In this document: positions 16,110-25,034 of the stretch, one piece after another
Numbering within the stretch: position 1 is the stretch's first letter
Layout of the letters: every line of letters begins with the position of its first letter
Assembly (NCBI GenBank): GCA_964610575.1
Contig: CAZSYX010000001.1
Span: forward strand, 97,781 to 161,780
DNA from: JADJWR01 sp964610575
GTDB lineage: Bacteria; Pseudomonadota; Gammaproteobacteria; Burkholderiales; Burkholderiaceae_F
Length of the DNA stretch: 64,000 nucleotides
Direction of reading: 5' to 3'
Notes under the pieces: generated by a model
The model's database searches: none
What the model was told of the DNA's origin: nothing
The model's input: only the letters and a program-made list of their open reading frames with translations
Program-made: the position numbers and the translations under genes

Positions 16110-16993
16110 TCAACCGCGTGGCGGCGATCGCCGTTTGCGCTTGCGCGCTGCCGCCTTCGGCGCGGGTGCAGCAGTCCTTTCCTTCTTCTCGCCCTTGTCG
16201 GCCCTCTCGGCGGCGGACTGCGCGGCCGCGGCCTTGGCGGCGGCCTGCGCCTCGGCGGCCGCGGTGGCGGCGATCCTGGTGAACTGCTCCTGCAGGGTGT
16301 TCCACCAGGCAGTCGGGTTCAGCGGCAACGCAGCCGCCGCGGCGGCGGCCGCGGCGCGCGGACCGCGCCGCCTGCGGGCAGCCGCTGGCGGCGGCGCGGC
16401 GGNNNNNNNNNNNNNNNNNNNNNNNNNNNNNNNNNNNNNNNNNNNNNNNNNNNNNNNNNNNNNNNNNNNNNNNNNNNNNNNNNNNNNNNNNNNNNNNNNN
16501 NNGCCGCGGCGCGCGGACCGCGCCGCCTGCGGGCAGCCGCTGGCGGCGGCGCGGCGGCCGCTGCCGATGCGGCAGTGGGCATGGCCGGCATCGGCTGGCC
16601 GGCGGCATAGGGCCAGTTGACGGTCGAAGCGGGAGCCGGCGCCGCCTGCGTCGCGGCCGCGGAAAGCATCGCGCCGCCGAACGACTTGAGCGTGGCGATC
16701 GTGTTGCGCTGAACCTCCAGGCTCTGCACGGTGGTGCGCAGCATGCTCAGGTTCAGGTTCAGCCACTGCTCGACCGCGCGCAGGTCGGCGATGCGCTTGT
16801 CCAGTTCCTCGACATCGAGCGTGGGCGCGATCATCGATGGCAGCGTCTGCGGCAGGCGGGTGGCGAACTGCGCCATGCTCGCTGGCGTGGGCAGCGTCGG
16901 CAGGCCGGTCACGCCCCATACCTTCTTCACCAGGTCGAAGCCCTCGCTGACGCCCATGAAGGGCAGTGCCGCTGACTTGCTCTTGCCGGCCAT
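16110..16993 (-). CDS. phaM: PhaM-like polyhydroxyalkanoate granule protein, interrupted by assembly gap
   Basis: The N-terminal part (FMGVSEGFDLVKKVWGV; LDKRIADLRAVEQWLNLNL; VQRNTIATLKSFGGAML) is diagnostic of PhaM, the PHB-granule/nucleoid linker and activator of PHB synthase described in Ralstonia. The C-terminus, in another frame after the gap, has LNPTAWWNTLQEQFTRIA and ends in a Lys/Arg-rich DNA-binding tail (KAAARKRKRRSPPRG). The 100 N are flanked by an identical 55-base sequence. Removing one copy plus the Ns (155 bases) puts both halves in one frame, giving a 242-residue protein, as expected for PhaM. The gene is therefore intact in the genome. GGAG lies six bases before ATG. Confidence 0.85.
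16348..16557. other. Assembly gap (100 N) with duplicated 55-base flanks
   Basis: Bases 16403-16502 are N. The 55 bases ending at 16402 (16348-16402) are identical to the 55 bases beginning at 16503 (16503-16557), end to end with the gap edges. This is the expected appearance of two contigs that overlap by one k-mer and were joined with a nominal gap instead of being merged. Confidence 0.93.
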
Positions 16994-17044
16994 CGTCTTC
17001 TCCGCGTTCGCTAGCAGGACCGTTTCAGTATCGCACCGGCGAGG

Positions 17045-18040
17045 TCAACTGCGCCGTCTCGCCGGCACAGTCACTTTCTGATCGATGGCACCGAAGATCG
17101 TCGCGCCCTCGGCGTCGAACATCTCGATGCGCACCGTGTCGCCGTGCTTCATGAAGGCGGTAGCCGGCTTGCCGTCGGCGATCATCTCGAGCGCCCGCTT
17201 CTCGGCGATGCACGAGTAGCCCTTCGCCGGATCCTTGTTGCTGACCGTGCCCGAGCCGACGATGCTGCCGGCGCGTGCGTTGCGGGTCCTCGCGAGATGC
17301 GCGATCAACTGCGGGAAGTCGAACACCATGTCGACGCCGGCTTCCGCCGCGCCGACCTTGGCGCCGTTCCAGTGCACGACGAGCGGGCGGTGCGCCCGGC
17401 GGCCGTCCCACGCCGCGCCCAGTTCATCCGGCGTGACCGCCACCGGCGAGAAGGCGGTGGCCGGCTTGCTCTGGAAGAAGCCGAATCCCTTGGCCAGTTC
17501 CGCCGGGATCAGGTTGCGCAACGACACATCGTTGACCAGCATCAGCAACCTGATGTGGCTGCCGGCCTGCTCGGCCGTGGTGCCCATCGGCACGTCGTCG
17601 GTGATCACCGCGACCTCGGCTTCGAAGTCGATGCCGAACGCCTCGGCTGCGCAGACGATGTCGTCGCAGGGACCGAGCAGGTCGTCGGAGCCGCCCTGGT
17701 ACATCAGTGGGTCGGTCCAGAACGATTCCGGCATCTCGGCGCCGCGCGCCTTGCGCACCAGTTCGACGTGGTTGACGTAGGCCGAGCCGTCGGCCCACTG
17801 GTAGGCGCGCGGCAGCGGCGCCATGCACTGGCGGGGATCGAACGGGAACGCGTGGCGGGCTCGGCCTTCGTTCAGTGTCTGGTACAGATCGGCGAGCTGC
17901 GGCGCGATGAAGTTCCAGTCGTCCAGCAGCAGCTGCAGCCGGCCGGCGATGCCGCTCGCCAGGTGGGCCGTGGCCAGGTCGCGCGAGACGACGATCAATT
18001 GGCCGTCGCGGGAACCGTCGCGCAGGGTCGCAAGCTTCAT
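17045..18040 (-). CDS. Fumarylacetoacetate hydrolase family protein
   Basis: A 331-residue FAH-family enzyme. Metal-binding acidic residues of the family are visible in GIDFEAEVAVITDDVPMG (E-x-E) and the following Asp-rich strand; substrate-site segments include VLRNLIPAELAKGFGFFQSKP-type sequence and GSIVGSGTVSNKDP. Family members cleave C-C bonds of fumarylpyruvate, fumarylacetoacetate or acylpyruvates in aromatic degradation. The 331-residue length matches the bacterial fumarylacetoacetase-like subgroup rather than the 220-residue isomerases. No other aromatic-degradation genes are adjacent, so substrate is open. Starts with ATG 18040, divergent from the DUF3108 pair. Confidence 0.85.
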   Translation of the reverse strand: MKLATLRDGSRDGQLIVVSRDLATAHLASGIAGRLQLLLDDWNFIAPQLADLYQTLNEGRARHAFPFDPRQCMAPLPRAYQWADGSAYVNHVELVRKARGAEMPESFWTDPLMYQGGSDDLLGPCDDIVCAAEAFGIDFEAEVAVITDDVPMGTTAEQAGSHIRLLMLVNDVSLRNLIPAELAKGFGFFQSKPATAFSPVAVTPDELGAAWDGRRAHRPLVVHWNGAKVGAAEAGVDMVFDFPQLIAHLARTRNARAGSIVGSGTVSNKDPAKGYSCIAEKRALEMIADGKPATAFMKHGDTVRIEMFDAEGATIFGAIDQKVTVPARRRS

Positions 18041-18167
18041 CGCTGGAATATCGCCTCGAGAATCGCGGGTATCTTAGCGGCGAGCGATTGCGCGCCGACA
18101 GAGGCGCGCACTCAGCGCGGTCGACGCTTCACTGTGTCCGCCCGTTGAGGGGTGAAGCAAGGCCCGA

Positions 18168-19271
18168 ATGTCCACAGTGTCCGTCATTCCGGCAAGGTCC
18201 GTCAGCTGGCGTGCAGCCCTCGTGCTGCTCGCCACGCTGCTGGCGCATGCATTTGTGCTCGAGCGCGTGGATCGGATGCTGGCCGGCGCGGACTCGGGAG
18301 AGCCGAAGGAGGAGGCCACCGTCACCGCGCGACTGTTGCCACCGCCGGCGCCGCCCGCGCCCGCCGCGCCACCGTCCCCCGCATCGCGGCCGGCGCCGCG
18401 CCCGCGACCGGCGCCCGTCGTTCCGCCGGCGCCTGCAACTGAACCGGCGCGGGTCGAGGCACCGCCCATCGGCGCCTTCGGGGAGCAATTGGCAGCGGAA
18501 CAGGAGCCGCCGCCCGCGCCCGAGCCTGCGGTCGTGCCGGAGCCCGCGCAGCAACCGGTTGCCGAAGCCGAGCCGGAGGAGGTCGAGGCCAGCGGCGAGC
18601 CGCTTCGCGCAGCGCTTGCCCAACGGCCGGCGCTGCCGTCGGCGGCCCGCTATGTCTACCGGACGACGAATTCCGAGATCCGGCTCGCCACGGCCACGAC
18701 GACTGTCGAGTGGACGCTTGCCGGCGACGGCCGCTACCAACTGCGCATGACCACGGTCGCGCTGGGCATGACGGTGCTCGAACTGGATTCGCAGGGCAGC
18801 CTGCGCGAATACGGCCTGGCCCCGGAGCGCTATGTCGAGACGCGCGCGCGCCGCAGTCCGGAGGCGGCGAACTTCGACTGGGATGGCCGCCGCGTGACCT
18901 TTAGCGCGAAGGCGCACGAGCGCCCGCTCGCCGAAGGCGCCCAGGACCGCGTCTCCTTCCAGATCCAGCTGATGCTGCTCGGCCAGGCCAGGCCGGAATG
19001 GTTCCGCCCCGGCGCCAGGACGGTGATGCAGATGGCGGGGCGCGACGACATGGCGAGCTATCGCTTCCGTTCGGCCGGCCGGGTGACGACGCAGACGGGC
19101 CTCGGGCCGATGGAGGCGGTGAGGCTCGAGCGGGTCACGGCAAAGGACTCGGATGCGAGGATCGAGGTCTGGCTCGTTCCGTCGCTTGCCTGGCTGCCGG
19201 TCCGCCTGCGCTTCACCGATCGTTACGGCCGGGTGACGGAAAGTGTGCTCGAATCGATACCGACATCATGA
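18168..19271 (+). CDS. DUF3108 protein with proline-rich TonB-like N-terminus
   Basis: A 367-residue envelope protein. Residues ~14-35 form a membrane anchor (AALVLLATLLAHAFVL), residues 55-140 are extremely Pro/Ala-rich, and residues ~150-367 are a DUF3108 beta-rich domain (YVYRTTNSEIRLATATTTVEW ... FDWDGRRVTFSAKAHE). The N-terminal layout resembles TonB: anchor plus a Pro-rich spacer that would cross the periplasm. DUF3108 function is unknown. It overlaps the next gene, another DUF3108 protein, by ATGA. The two probably arose by duplication and have diverged: only this one carries the spacer. Confidence 0.82.
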   Translation: MSTVSVIPARSVSWRAALVLLATLLAHAFVLERVDRMLAGADSGEPKEEATVTARLLPPPAPPAPAAPPSPASRPAPRPRPAPVVPPAPATEPARVEAPPIGAFGEQLAAEQEPPPAPEPAVVPEPAQQPVAEAEPEEVEASGEPLRAALAQRPALPSAARYVYRTTNSEIRLATATTTVEWTLAGDGRYQLRMTTVALGMTVLELDSQGSLREYGLAPERYVETRARRSPEAANFDWDGRRVTFSAKAHERPLAEGAQDRVSFQIQLMLLGQARPEWFRPGARTVMQMAGRDDMASYRFRSAGRVTTQTGLGPMEAVRLERVTAKDSDARIEVWLVPSLAWLPVRLRFTDRYGRVTESVLESIPTS

Positions 19272-19987
19272 AGCGATCCCTGCGCGCCGCCCTGTCTGCC
19301 GGCCTTGCCGCGGCCATGCCCGCGGCCGGCGCGGCTGAACTCGCCTGCGGCGCGAATGCGCCACTGGCCGCCTCGGTCCGGCTCGAGTACGCGGTCACCG
19401 CGACGCGCTCCGTCCTTTCGCTGGCCGGCGATGGCGTGTTCGAGTACCGGCGCGACGGCGACACGTACAGGATCGAGTCGTCGGTGACCGCGGTCGGCAT
19501 CTTCGAGGCGCATCAGAGGTCGACCGGCACCGTGCGGCCCGAGGGCCTGGTGCCGCGCACTTTCACGCTGCGGTCGAGCCGCCGGGAGCCGCGCAGCATC
19601 AACTTCGACTGGGCTTCGCGGCGTGTCACCTTCAGCCATACCGGCGGCTCGGAGCCGACGCGGCCGCAAATGCAGGACAGGCTCAGCATGATGATGCAAC
19701 TGGCCTGGCGCTACCGCGCCGAGCCCCATGCATCCTCATTCGAGCTGCCGGTGGCCGGTCCGCGCCACGTGTCGACCTTTGTTTTCAAGGGCCAGGGCGC
19801 CGAGGCGGTGACCGTGCCGGCGGGCCGCTTCGAGTCGTTCAGGTTCGAGCGTTACAAGGAGGACGGCGAAGACTCCTTCGAGGTCTGGCTGGCGCCCGCC
19901 CTTTGTTCGCTGCCGGTGCGCCTGCGCTTCACCGACGACAAGGGTTTGGTGATCGAGCAACGGTTGAGCGCCGTGCGCCCGCTGTAG
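19268..19987 (+). CDS. DUF3108 family secreted protein
   Basis: A 239-residue protein with a signal peptide (MKRSLRAALSAGLAAAMPAAGAAE). The mature part parallels the preceding DUF3108 protein: LEYAVTATRSVLSLAGDGVFEY, INFDWASRRVTFSH, and a C-terminal LPVRLRFTDDKGLVIEQ that matches LPVRLRFTDRYGRVTES of its neighbour. This indicates tandem duplication. Periplasmic location expected; biochemical function unknown. Start ATG overlaps the previous stop (ATGA), so the pair is translationally coupled and the proteins may work together. Confidence 0.84.
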   Translation: MKRSLRAALSAGLAAAMPAAGAAELACGANAPLAASVRLEYAVTATRSVLSLAGDGVFEYRRDGDTYRIESSVTAVGIFEAHQRSTGTVRPEGLVPRTFTLRSSRREPRSINFDWASRRVTFSHTGGSEPTRPQMQDRLSMMMQLAWRYRAEPHASSFELPVAGPRHVSTFVFKGQGAEAVTVPAGRFESFRFERYKEDGEDSFEVWLAPALCSLPVRLRFTDDKGLVIEQRLSAVRPL

Positions 19988-20006
19988 CCGGCGGGACCTC
20001 CGCGCC

Positions 20007-20822
20007 TCAGTCCACCTTCAGGCCGGCAAGGTTCGGCTGAGGCGGCGGGTACGACGGCGCCAGCTTGCGCAGCGTGGCGAGCAGGATCTCGGTGATCATC
20101 AGGTTGCGGTGCGTCTTGCTGTCGGACGGCACGACGTACCACGGCGCGTGCGTTGTGCCGGTGCGGCCGAGCAATTCCTCGTATGCGGCCTGGTACTTGT
20201 CCCATAGCTTGCGCTCTTCGAGGTCCTGCGGGTTGAACTTCCAGTGCTTCTCCGGATCGTCGATGCGCTCCTGCAGGCGCTTGCGCTGCTCGTCCTTGCT
20301 GATGTGCAGGAAGCACTTGACGATCGTCGTGCCGGTTTCCGCCAGCAGTCGCTCGAATTCGACGATGTGAGTGAGCCGTCGCTTGCGCTCGGCCGCATCG
20401 ATCCAGCCGCGCACGTACTCGATCAACACCGCCTCGTAGTGCGACCGGTTGAAGATCACGATCTCGCCCCGGCCCGGCACGTCGCGGTGGTGCCGCCACA
20501 GGAAGTCATGGTCCTTCTCCGGCTCGGTCGGCGCCCGATATGAGACCGCACGCACACCGAGGGGATCGATCGCCTGGAACACGGCGCGGATCGTGCCGTC
20601 CTTGCCGCTGGTGTCCATGCCCTGCAGGATGAGCAGCAGCTTGTCCTTCTTCAGCGCGTAGAAGCGGTCCTGCACCGTGGCCAGTTCGACCGCCAGTTCG
20701 GTCACCCGTGCCTTGTCCGCAGCCTTGTCGCCGACGCTCAACGGCCTCGCGCCCGGGTCGAAGCGCGACAATCGCACTGCGGCGGGCTCGTCGATCCGGT
20801 ACTGCTTTGGTCCATTGGCCAT
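20007..20822 (-). CDS. ppk2: Polyphosphate kinase 2 family protein
   Basis: A 271-residue PPK2 enzyme. The Walker A motif is GMDTSGKDGTIRAVF and the Walker B region IVIFNRSHYEAVLIEYVRG; the lid has the KRRLTHIVEFERLL and SKDEQRKRLQERIDDPEKHWKF segments. PPK2 enzymes transfer phosphate between polyphosphate and nucleotides. The single-domain form with FNRSHYE rather than FDRSWYN is that of the subgroup acting on ADP/AMP-type substrates (often annotated PPK2 family polyphosphate:nucleotide phosphotransferase); the exact class is not certain. ATG 20822 is preferred (GGAG five bases upstream). Divergent from the formate dehydrogenase operon. Confidence 0.88.
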   Translation of the reverse strand: MANGPKQYRIDEPAAVRLSRFDPGARPLSVGDKAADKARVTELAVELATVQDRFYALKKDKLLLILQGMDTSGKDGTIRAVFQAIDPLGVRAVSYRAPTEPEKDHDFLWRHHRDVPGRGEIVIFNRSHYEAVLIEYVRGWIDAAERKRRLTHIVEFERLLAETGTTIVKCFLHISKDEQRKRLQERIDDPEKHWKFNPQDLEERKLWDKYQAAYEELLGRTGTTHAPWYVVPSDSKTHRNLMITEILLATLRKLAPSYPPPQPNLAGLKVD

Positions 20823-21005
20823 CGTGGCTCCGCGCAAAGGCCGCGAGCGGCCTTCCGCTCGACGCTGTCAGCTTAGAGAGTGTGAGCGCCCCTTGCACGA
20901 CATCGGCAGTCAACTATCGACGAGGCCGAATTTCCTGACTTGGGACAAGGACTTGCGCCGCCACATGGTTGTGGGAATTCCTGCATCCGCTTACCATTTG
21001 CCGGT

Positions 21006-21069
21006 CATCAGCAGGGGGGCTGTAGCCCGCTGATGCCGACAAGGGGATGCCGCCGGGCCTACCTGGCGG
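21006..21069 (+). promoter_or_regulatory. Two tandem hairpins in the fdo operon leader
   Basis: Hairpin 1 (21006-21035) has arms CATCAGC/GCTGATG with an inner stem GGGCT/AGCCC around a two-base tip. Hairpin 2 (21050-21069) pairs CCGCCGGG with CCTGGCGG around a CCTA loop with one G-U pair. They lie 24-87 bases upstream of the fdoG start codon, just before AAGGAG. No U-tract follows, so they are not an ordinary terminator; a regulatory leader is possible. Confidence 0.5.
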
Positions 21070-21092
21070 GAATCGATGTTCAAGGAGACGTC

Positions 21093-24000
21093 ATGAATGC
21101 ACCCATGAACCGCCGCCAGTTCTTCCGGATCTGCGCGGCGGGAATGGGCTCGTCTTCGGTCGTCGGCCTGGGCCTGTCGCCCGGCGCCGCACTGGCCGAA
21201 GTTCGTGCCTTCAAGCTGGCGCGCACGACCGAGTCACGCGGCATGTGCCCGTACTGCTCGGTCAGTTGCGGATTGCTGATGTATTCGCGCGGCGACAACG
21301 CGAAGAACGTCAAGACCCGCATCATCCACATCGAGGGTGACCCGGACAATCCGGTCAACCGCGGCACGCTCTGCCCGAAGGGGGCGGCGCTGCTCGACCT
21401 GGTGCACTCGCCCAACCGGCTGCTGTACCCGGAGGTCCGCGAGCCCGGCGCCAAGGAGTGGAAGCGCATTTCGTGGGACGAGGCGTTCAACCGCATCGCC
21501 AAGCTGATGAAGGCCGACCGCGATGCCAGCTTCGTCGAGACCAACGACAAGGGCGTCACCGTCAACCGCTGGAGCACCACCGCCATGCTGATGTCGAGCG
21601 CGGCGTCGAACGAGACCGGCTACCTGTCGATCAAGGCGGCGCGCGCCTTGGGGATGGTCGCACTCGATACCCAGGCGAGGATCTGACACGCCCCGACGGT
21701 GGCCAGTCTGGCCCCTTCGTTCGGGCGCGGCGCGATGACCAACCACTGGGTTGACATCAAGAACGCCGACCTCATCCTGATCATGGGCGGCAATGCCGCC
21801 GAAGCGCATCCCTGCGGCTTCAAGTGGGTCACCGAGGCGCTCGAGCACCGCAAGGCGAAGCTCGTCGTCGTCGACCCGCGCTTCACCCGCTCGGCCGCGG
21901 TGGCCGACTACTACGCGCCGATCCGCGTCGGCACCGACATCGCCTTCCTGGGCGGCGTCATCAACTACATGCTGGCCAACAACAAGGTCCACATGGACTA
22001 CGTCAAGGCCTTCACCAACGCCTCGTTCCTGATCCGCGAGGACTACGACTTCAAGGACGGCCTGTTCTCCGGCTACGACGAGGCCAAGCGCAGCTACGAC
22101 AAGACGACCTGGGCCTACCAGCTCGACAAGGAAGGCTACGCGCTGGTCGACGAGACGCTCGAGAACCCGCGCTGCGTGTGGCAGCTGATGAAGAGCCACT
22201 TCAGCCGCTACACGCCGGAGACGGTCGAGAAGGTCTGCGGCACGCCGAAGGACCAGTTCCTCAAGGTCGCCGAGATGATCGGCAGCACGTCCACGCCCGA
22301 CAAGGTGATGACGATCTGCTACGCGCTCGGCTGGACGCAGCACTCGAAGGGCTCGCAGAACATCCGCACGATGGCGATGATCCAGCTGCTGCTCGGCAAC
22401 ATCGGGCGCGCCGGCGGCGGCGTCAACGCGCTGCGCGGCCACTCGAACGTGCAGGGCATCACCGACATGTGCACGTTCTCGGCCAACCTGCCCGGCTACA
22501 TGGTGGCGCCGACCGATGCGGACACCACCTTCGCCGACTTCGCGGCGCGTCGCACGCCGAAGCCGCTGCGGCCGAACCAGATGAACTTCGGGCAGAACTT
22601 CCCGAAATGGTTCGTCAGCCTGCAGAAGACCTGGTATGGCGACGCCGCGGTCAAGGAGAACGACTGGGCGTTCGACTGGCTGCCCAAGCGCGACGGTGCC
22701 TACGACGTGATGGACACCTTCGAGCGGATCCATCAGGGCAAGATCAACGGCTTCATCATGCAGGGCTTCAATCCGCTCGCCGCGTTGCCGAACAAGAAGA
22801 AGGTCGGCTCCGCGATGGCCAAGCTGAAGTGGCTGGTGGTGATCGAGCCGCTGAAGACCGAGAGCTCGGAGTTCTGGAAGAACTACGGCGAACTGAACAA
22901 CGTCAAGCCGGAGGACATCCAGACCGAGGTGATCCGGTTGCCGGCGGGATGCTTCGCCGAGGACCCGGGCACCTTCACCAACTCCGGCCGGGTGATCCAG
23001 TGGCACTGGGCCGGCGCGGAGCCTCCGGGCGAGGGCAAGTCCGACCGCGAGATCATCGGCCAGATCTTCACTCGGCTGCGCGCCGCCTACGCCAAGGACG
23101 GCGGCAAGTTCCCCGATCCGATCCTCAAGCTGACCTGGGCCTACGCTAATCCGGCACATCCGTCGGCGGAGGAACTGCTGCGCGAGATCAACGGCCGGGC
23201 GCTGAAGGACGTCACCGACCCGAAGGACCCGACCAAGGTCCTGGTGACCGCGGGCCAGCAACTGCCGGGCTTCGCCATGCTGCGCGACGACGGCTCGACC
23301 GCCTGCGGCAACTGGATCTACTGCGGCGTCTGGTCGCAGGCCGGCAACAACAGCGCGCGGCGCGACGCCTCTGATCCAAGCGGCATCGGCAACACGCTGA
23401 ACTGGGGCTTCGCCTGGCCGGCCAACCGGCGGGTGCTGTACAACCGGGCCAACACCGACCCGAAGACCGGCCAGCCGTGGGATCCGAAGCGTGCCGGCAT
23501 CCGCTGGACCGGCTCGGCCTGGGCGGGCAACGACATCCCGGACATTGCGCCGGCGCTCGGCCCGGACAGCGGTGCCGGTCCGTTCATCATGACCGCGGAA
23601 GGGGTGGCGCGGCTGTTCTCGCTGGGTGGCATGGCCGAAGGGCCGTTCCCCGAGCACTACGAGCCTTTCGAGACGCCGCTCGGGGTGAACCCGATGCACC
23701 CGAACAACCCGAAAGTGGTCAGCAACCCGGCCGCGCGGGTGTTCAAGAGCGACATGGGCTCGTTCGGCAAGGCCGACGAGTTCCCCTACGCGGCGACCAC
23801 GTATCGCCTGACCGAGCACTTCCACTTCTGGACCAAGAACGTGGAACTGAACGCGATCGTGCAGCCCGTGCAGTTCGTCGAGATCGGCGAGGATCTGGCG
23901 AAGGAGAAGGGCATCAGCAACGGCCAGATGGTCAAGGTGCGCAGCAATCGCGGCGAAATCAAGGCCCTGGCGGTGGTCACCAAGCGGATGAGAGCGCTCG

Positions 24001-24167
24001 ACTGCGGCGGCAAGAAGGTGCACCACGTCGGCATCCCGATCCACTGGGGGTTTGTCGGGGTAGCCAAGCCGGGCTACCTGGCCAACGAACTGACGCCTTA
24101 CGTCGCCGACGCCAATACGCAGACGCCGGAGTACAAGGCGTTCCTGGTCAACATCGAGAAGGCATAG
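21093..24167 (+). CDS. fdoG: Formate dehydrogenase major subunit, selenoprotein (FdnG/FdoG type)
   Basis: A 1024-residue molybdopterin enzyme oxidising formate to CO2. It starts with a twin-arginine signal (NRRQFFRICAAG), so the mature subunit is periplasmic. A [4Fe-4S] site follows (CPYCSVSC ... GTLCPKGA). The in-frame TGA at 21684-21686 is residue 198 and is read as selenocysteine: the surrounding QARI-Sec-HAPTVASLAPSFGRGAMTNHW aligns with the E. coli FdnG/FdoG Sec site, and the frame continues for 826 codons. The C-terminal domain binds the second pterin. Length is close to E. coli FdnG (1015). AAGGAG precedes ATG 21093. It forms an operon with fdoH, fdoI and fdhE. Confidence 0.96.
21684..21713 (+). 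promoter_or_regulatory. Selenocysteine UGA and bacterial SECIS hairpin
   Basis: The UGA at 21684-21686 is followed after 14 bases by the hairpin GGCCA-GTC-TGGCC (21701-21713). Bacterial SECIS elements lie inside the coding region just 3' of the UGA and present a short apical stem with a GUCU-type loop that binds SelB; this matches in position and loop sequence (AGUCU). Confidence 0.88.
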
Positions 24168-24176
24168 GAGGACACC

Positions 24177-25034
24177 ATGCAATCACTCGATGTCCAGAAA
24201 CGCTCGGCAACGACCACGGCGTCTCCGCAGGTGCGTGTGGCGGAGGAACCGGTCGCCAAGCTGATCGATATCTCCAAGTGCATCGGCTGCAAGGCCTGCC
24301 AGGTCGCCTGCATGCAGTGGAACGACCTGCGCGACGAGATCACGTCCCACCCGGGTTACAACAATCCGGTCGACCTCAGCGATCAGTCGTGGACGGTGAT
24401 GCGCTTTGCCGAGGTGGAGGGCAAAGACGGGCGGCTGGAGTGGCTGATCCGCAAGGACGGCTGCATGCACTGCGAGGATCCGGGCTGCCTGAAGGCCTGT
24501 CCGGCGCCCGGCGCGATCGTCAAGTACGCCAACGGCATCGTCGACTTCGTGTCGGAGAACTGCATCGGCTGCGGCTACTGCATCGCCGGCTGCCCGTTCA
24601 ACGTGCCGCGCATCTCGAAGAAGGACAACAAGGCGTACAAGTGCTCGCTGTGCTCCGACCGCATCGCGGTGGGACAGTCGCCCGCCTGCGTCAAGGCCTG
24701 CCCCACCGGCAGCCTGATGTTCGGCGCCAAGGACGAGATGGTCGCGCGCGGCGCCAAGCGGGTGAACGACCTGAAGGAACGCGGCCTCGCGCAGGCGGCG
24801 CTGTACGACCCGCCGGGCGTCGGCGGTACTCACGTCATGTACGTGCTGCCGCGCGGCGATCGGCCCGACCTGTACGGCCTGCCGGTGGATCCGAAGATCA
24901 GCCCGTGGGTCAGCCTGTGGAAGGGCATCACCAAGCCGCTGCTGGCGATCGGCCTCGGCCTGGCGGTGCTCGGCGCGTTCTTCCACTACGTCACCAGGGG
25001 TCCGAAGGAAGAAGAACCGGGAGGCAAGTCATGA
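24177..25034 (+). CDS. fdoH: Formate dehydrogenase iron-sulfur subunit
   Basis: A 285-residue electron-transfer subunit with four ferredoxin-type cysteine clusters: CIGCKACQVAC, CMHCEDPGCLKAC, CIGCGYCIAGC and CSLCSDR...CVKAC, enough for four [4Fe-4S] centres that pass electrons from FdoG to the cytochrome. A single C-terminal membrane helix (ITKPLLAIGLGLAVLGAFFHYV) anchors it on the periplasmic face, as in E. coli FdnH. The N-terminal 25 residues are variable and lack a twin-arginine motif, so it is exported with FdoG. It starts nine bases after fdoG and overlaps fdoI by ATGA. Confidence 0.95.
   Translation: MQSLDVQKRSATTTASPQVRVAEEPVAKLIDISKCIGCKACQVACMQWNDLRDEITSHPGYNNPVDLSDQSWTVMRFAEVEGKDGRLEWLIRKDGCMHCEDPGCLKACPAPGAIVKYANGIVDFVSENCIGCGYCIAGCPFNVPRISKKDNKAYKCSLCSDRIAVGQSPACVKACPTGSLMFGAKDEMVARGAKRVNDLKERGLAQAALYDPPGVGGTHVMYVLPRGDRPDLYGLPVDPKISPWVSLWKGITKPLLAIGLGLAVLGAFFHYVTRGPKEEEPGGKS

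Noticed and set aside
20943..20956. Possible sigma-54 promoter (GG-N10-GC with TTGC) before fdoG
   Set aside because: Only the GG, TTGC core matches; the TGGCAC element is poor (GGGACA), and such matches are frequent in GC-rich DNA.
21684..21686. In-frame TGA splitting fdoG into two genes or a pseudogene
   Set aside because: The context matches the known selenocysteine site of formate dehydrogenases, a SECIS hairpin follows, and selA, selB and tRNA-Sec are encoded just downstream.
21234..24182. 982-codon open frame on the minus strand opposite fdoG
   Set aside because: Product of GC-rich codon bias: its translation is His/Arg/Val/Asp-rich without domains, and the plus strand has a convincing gene.
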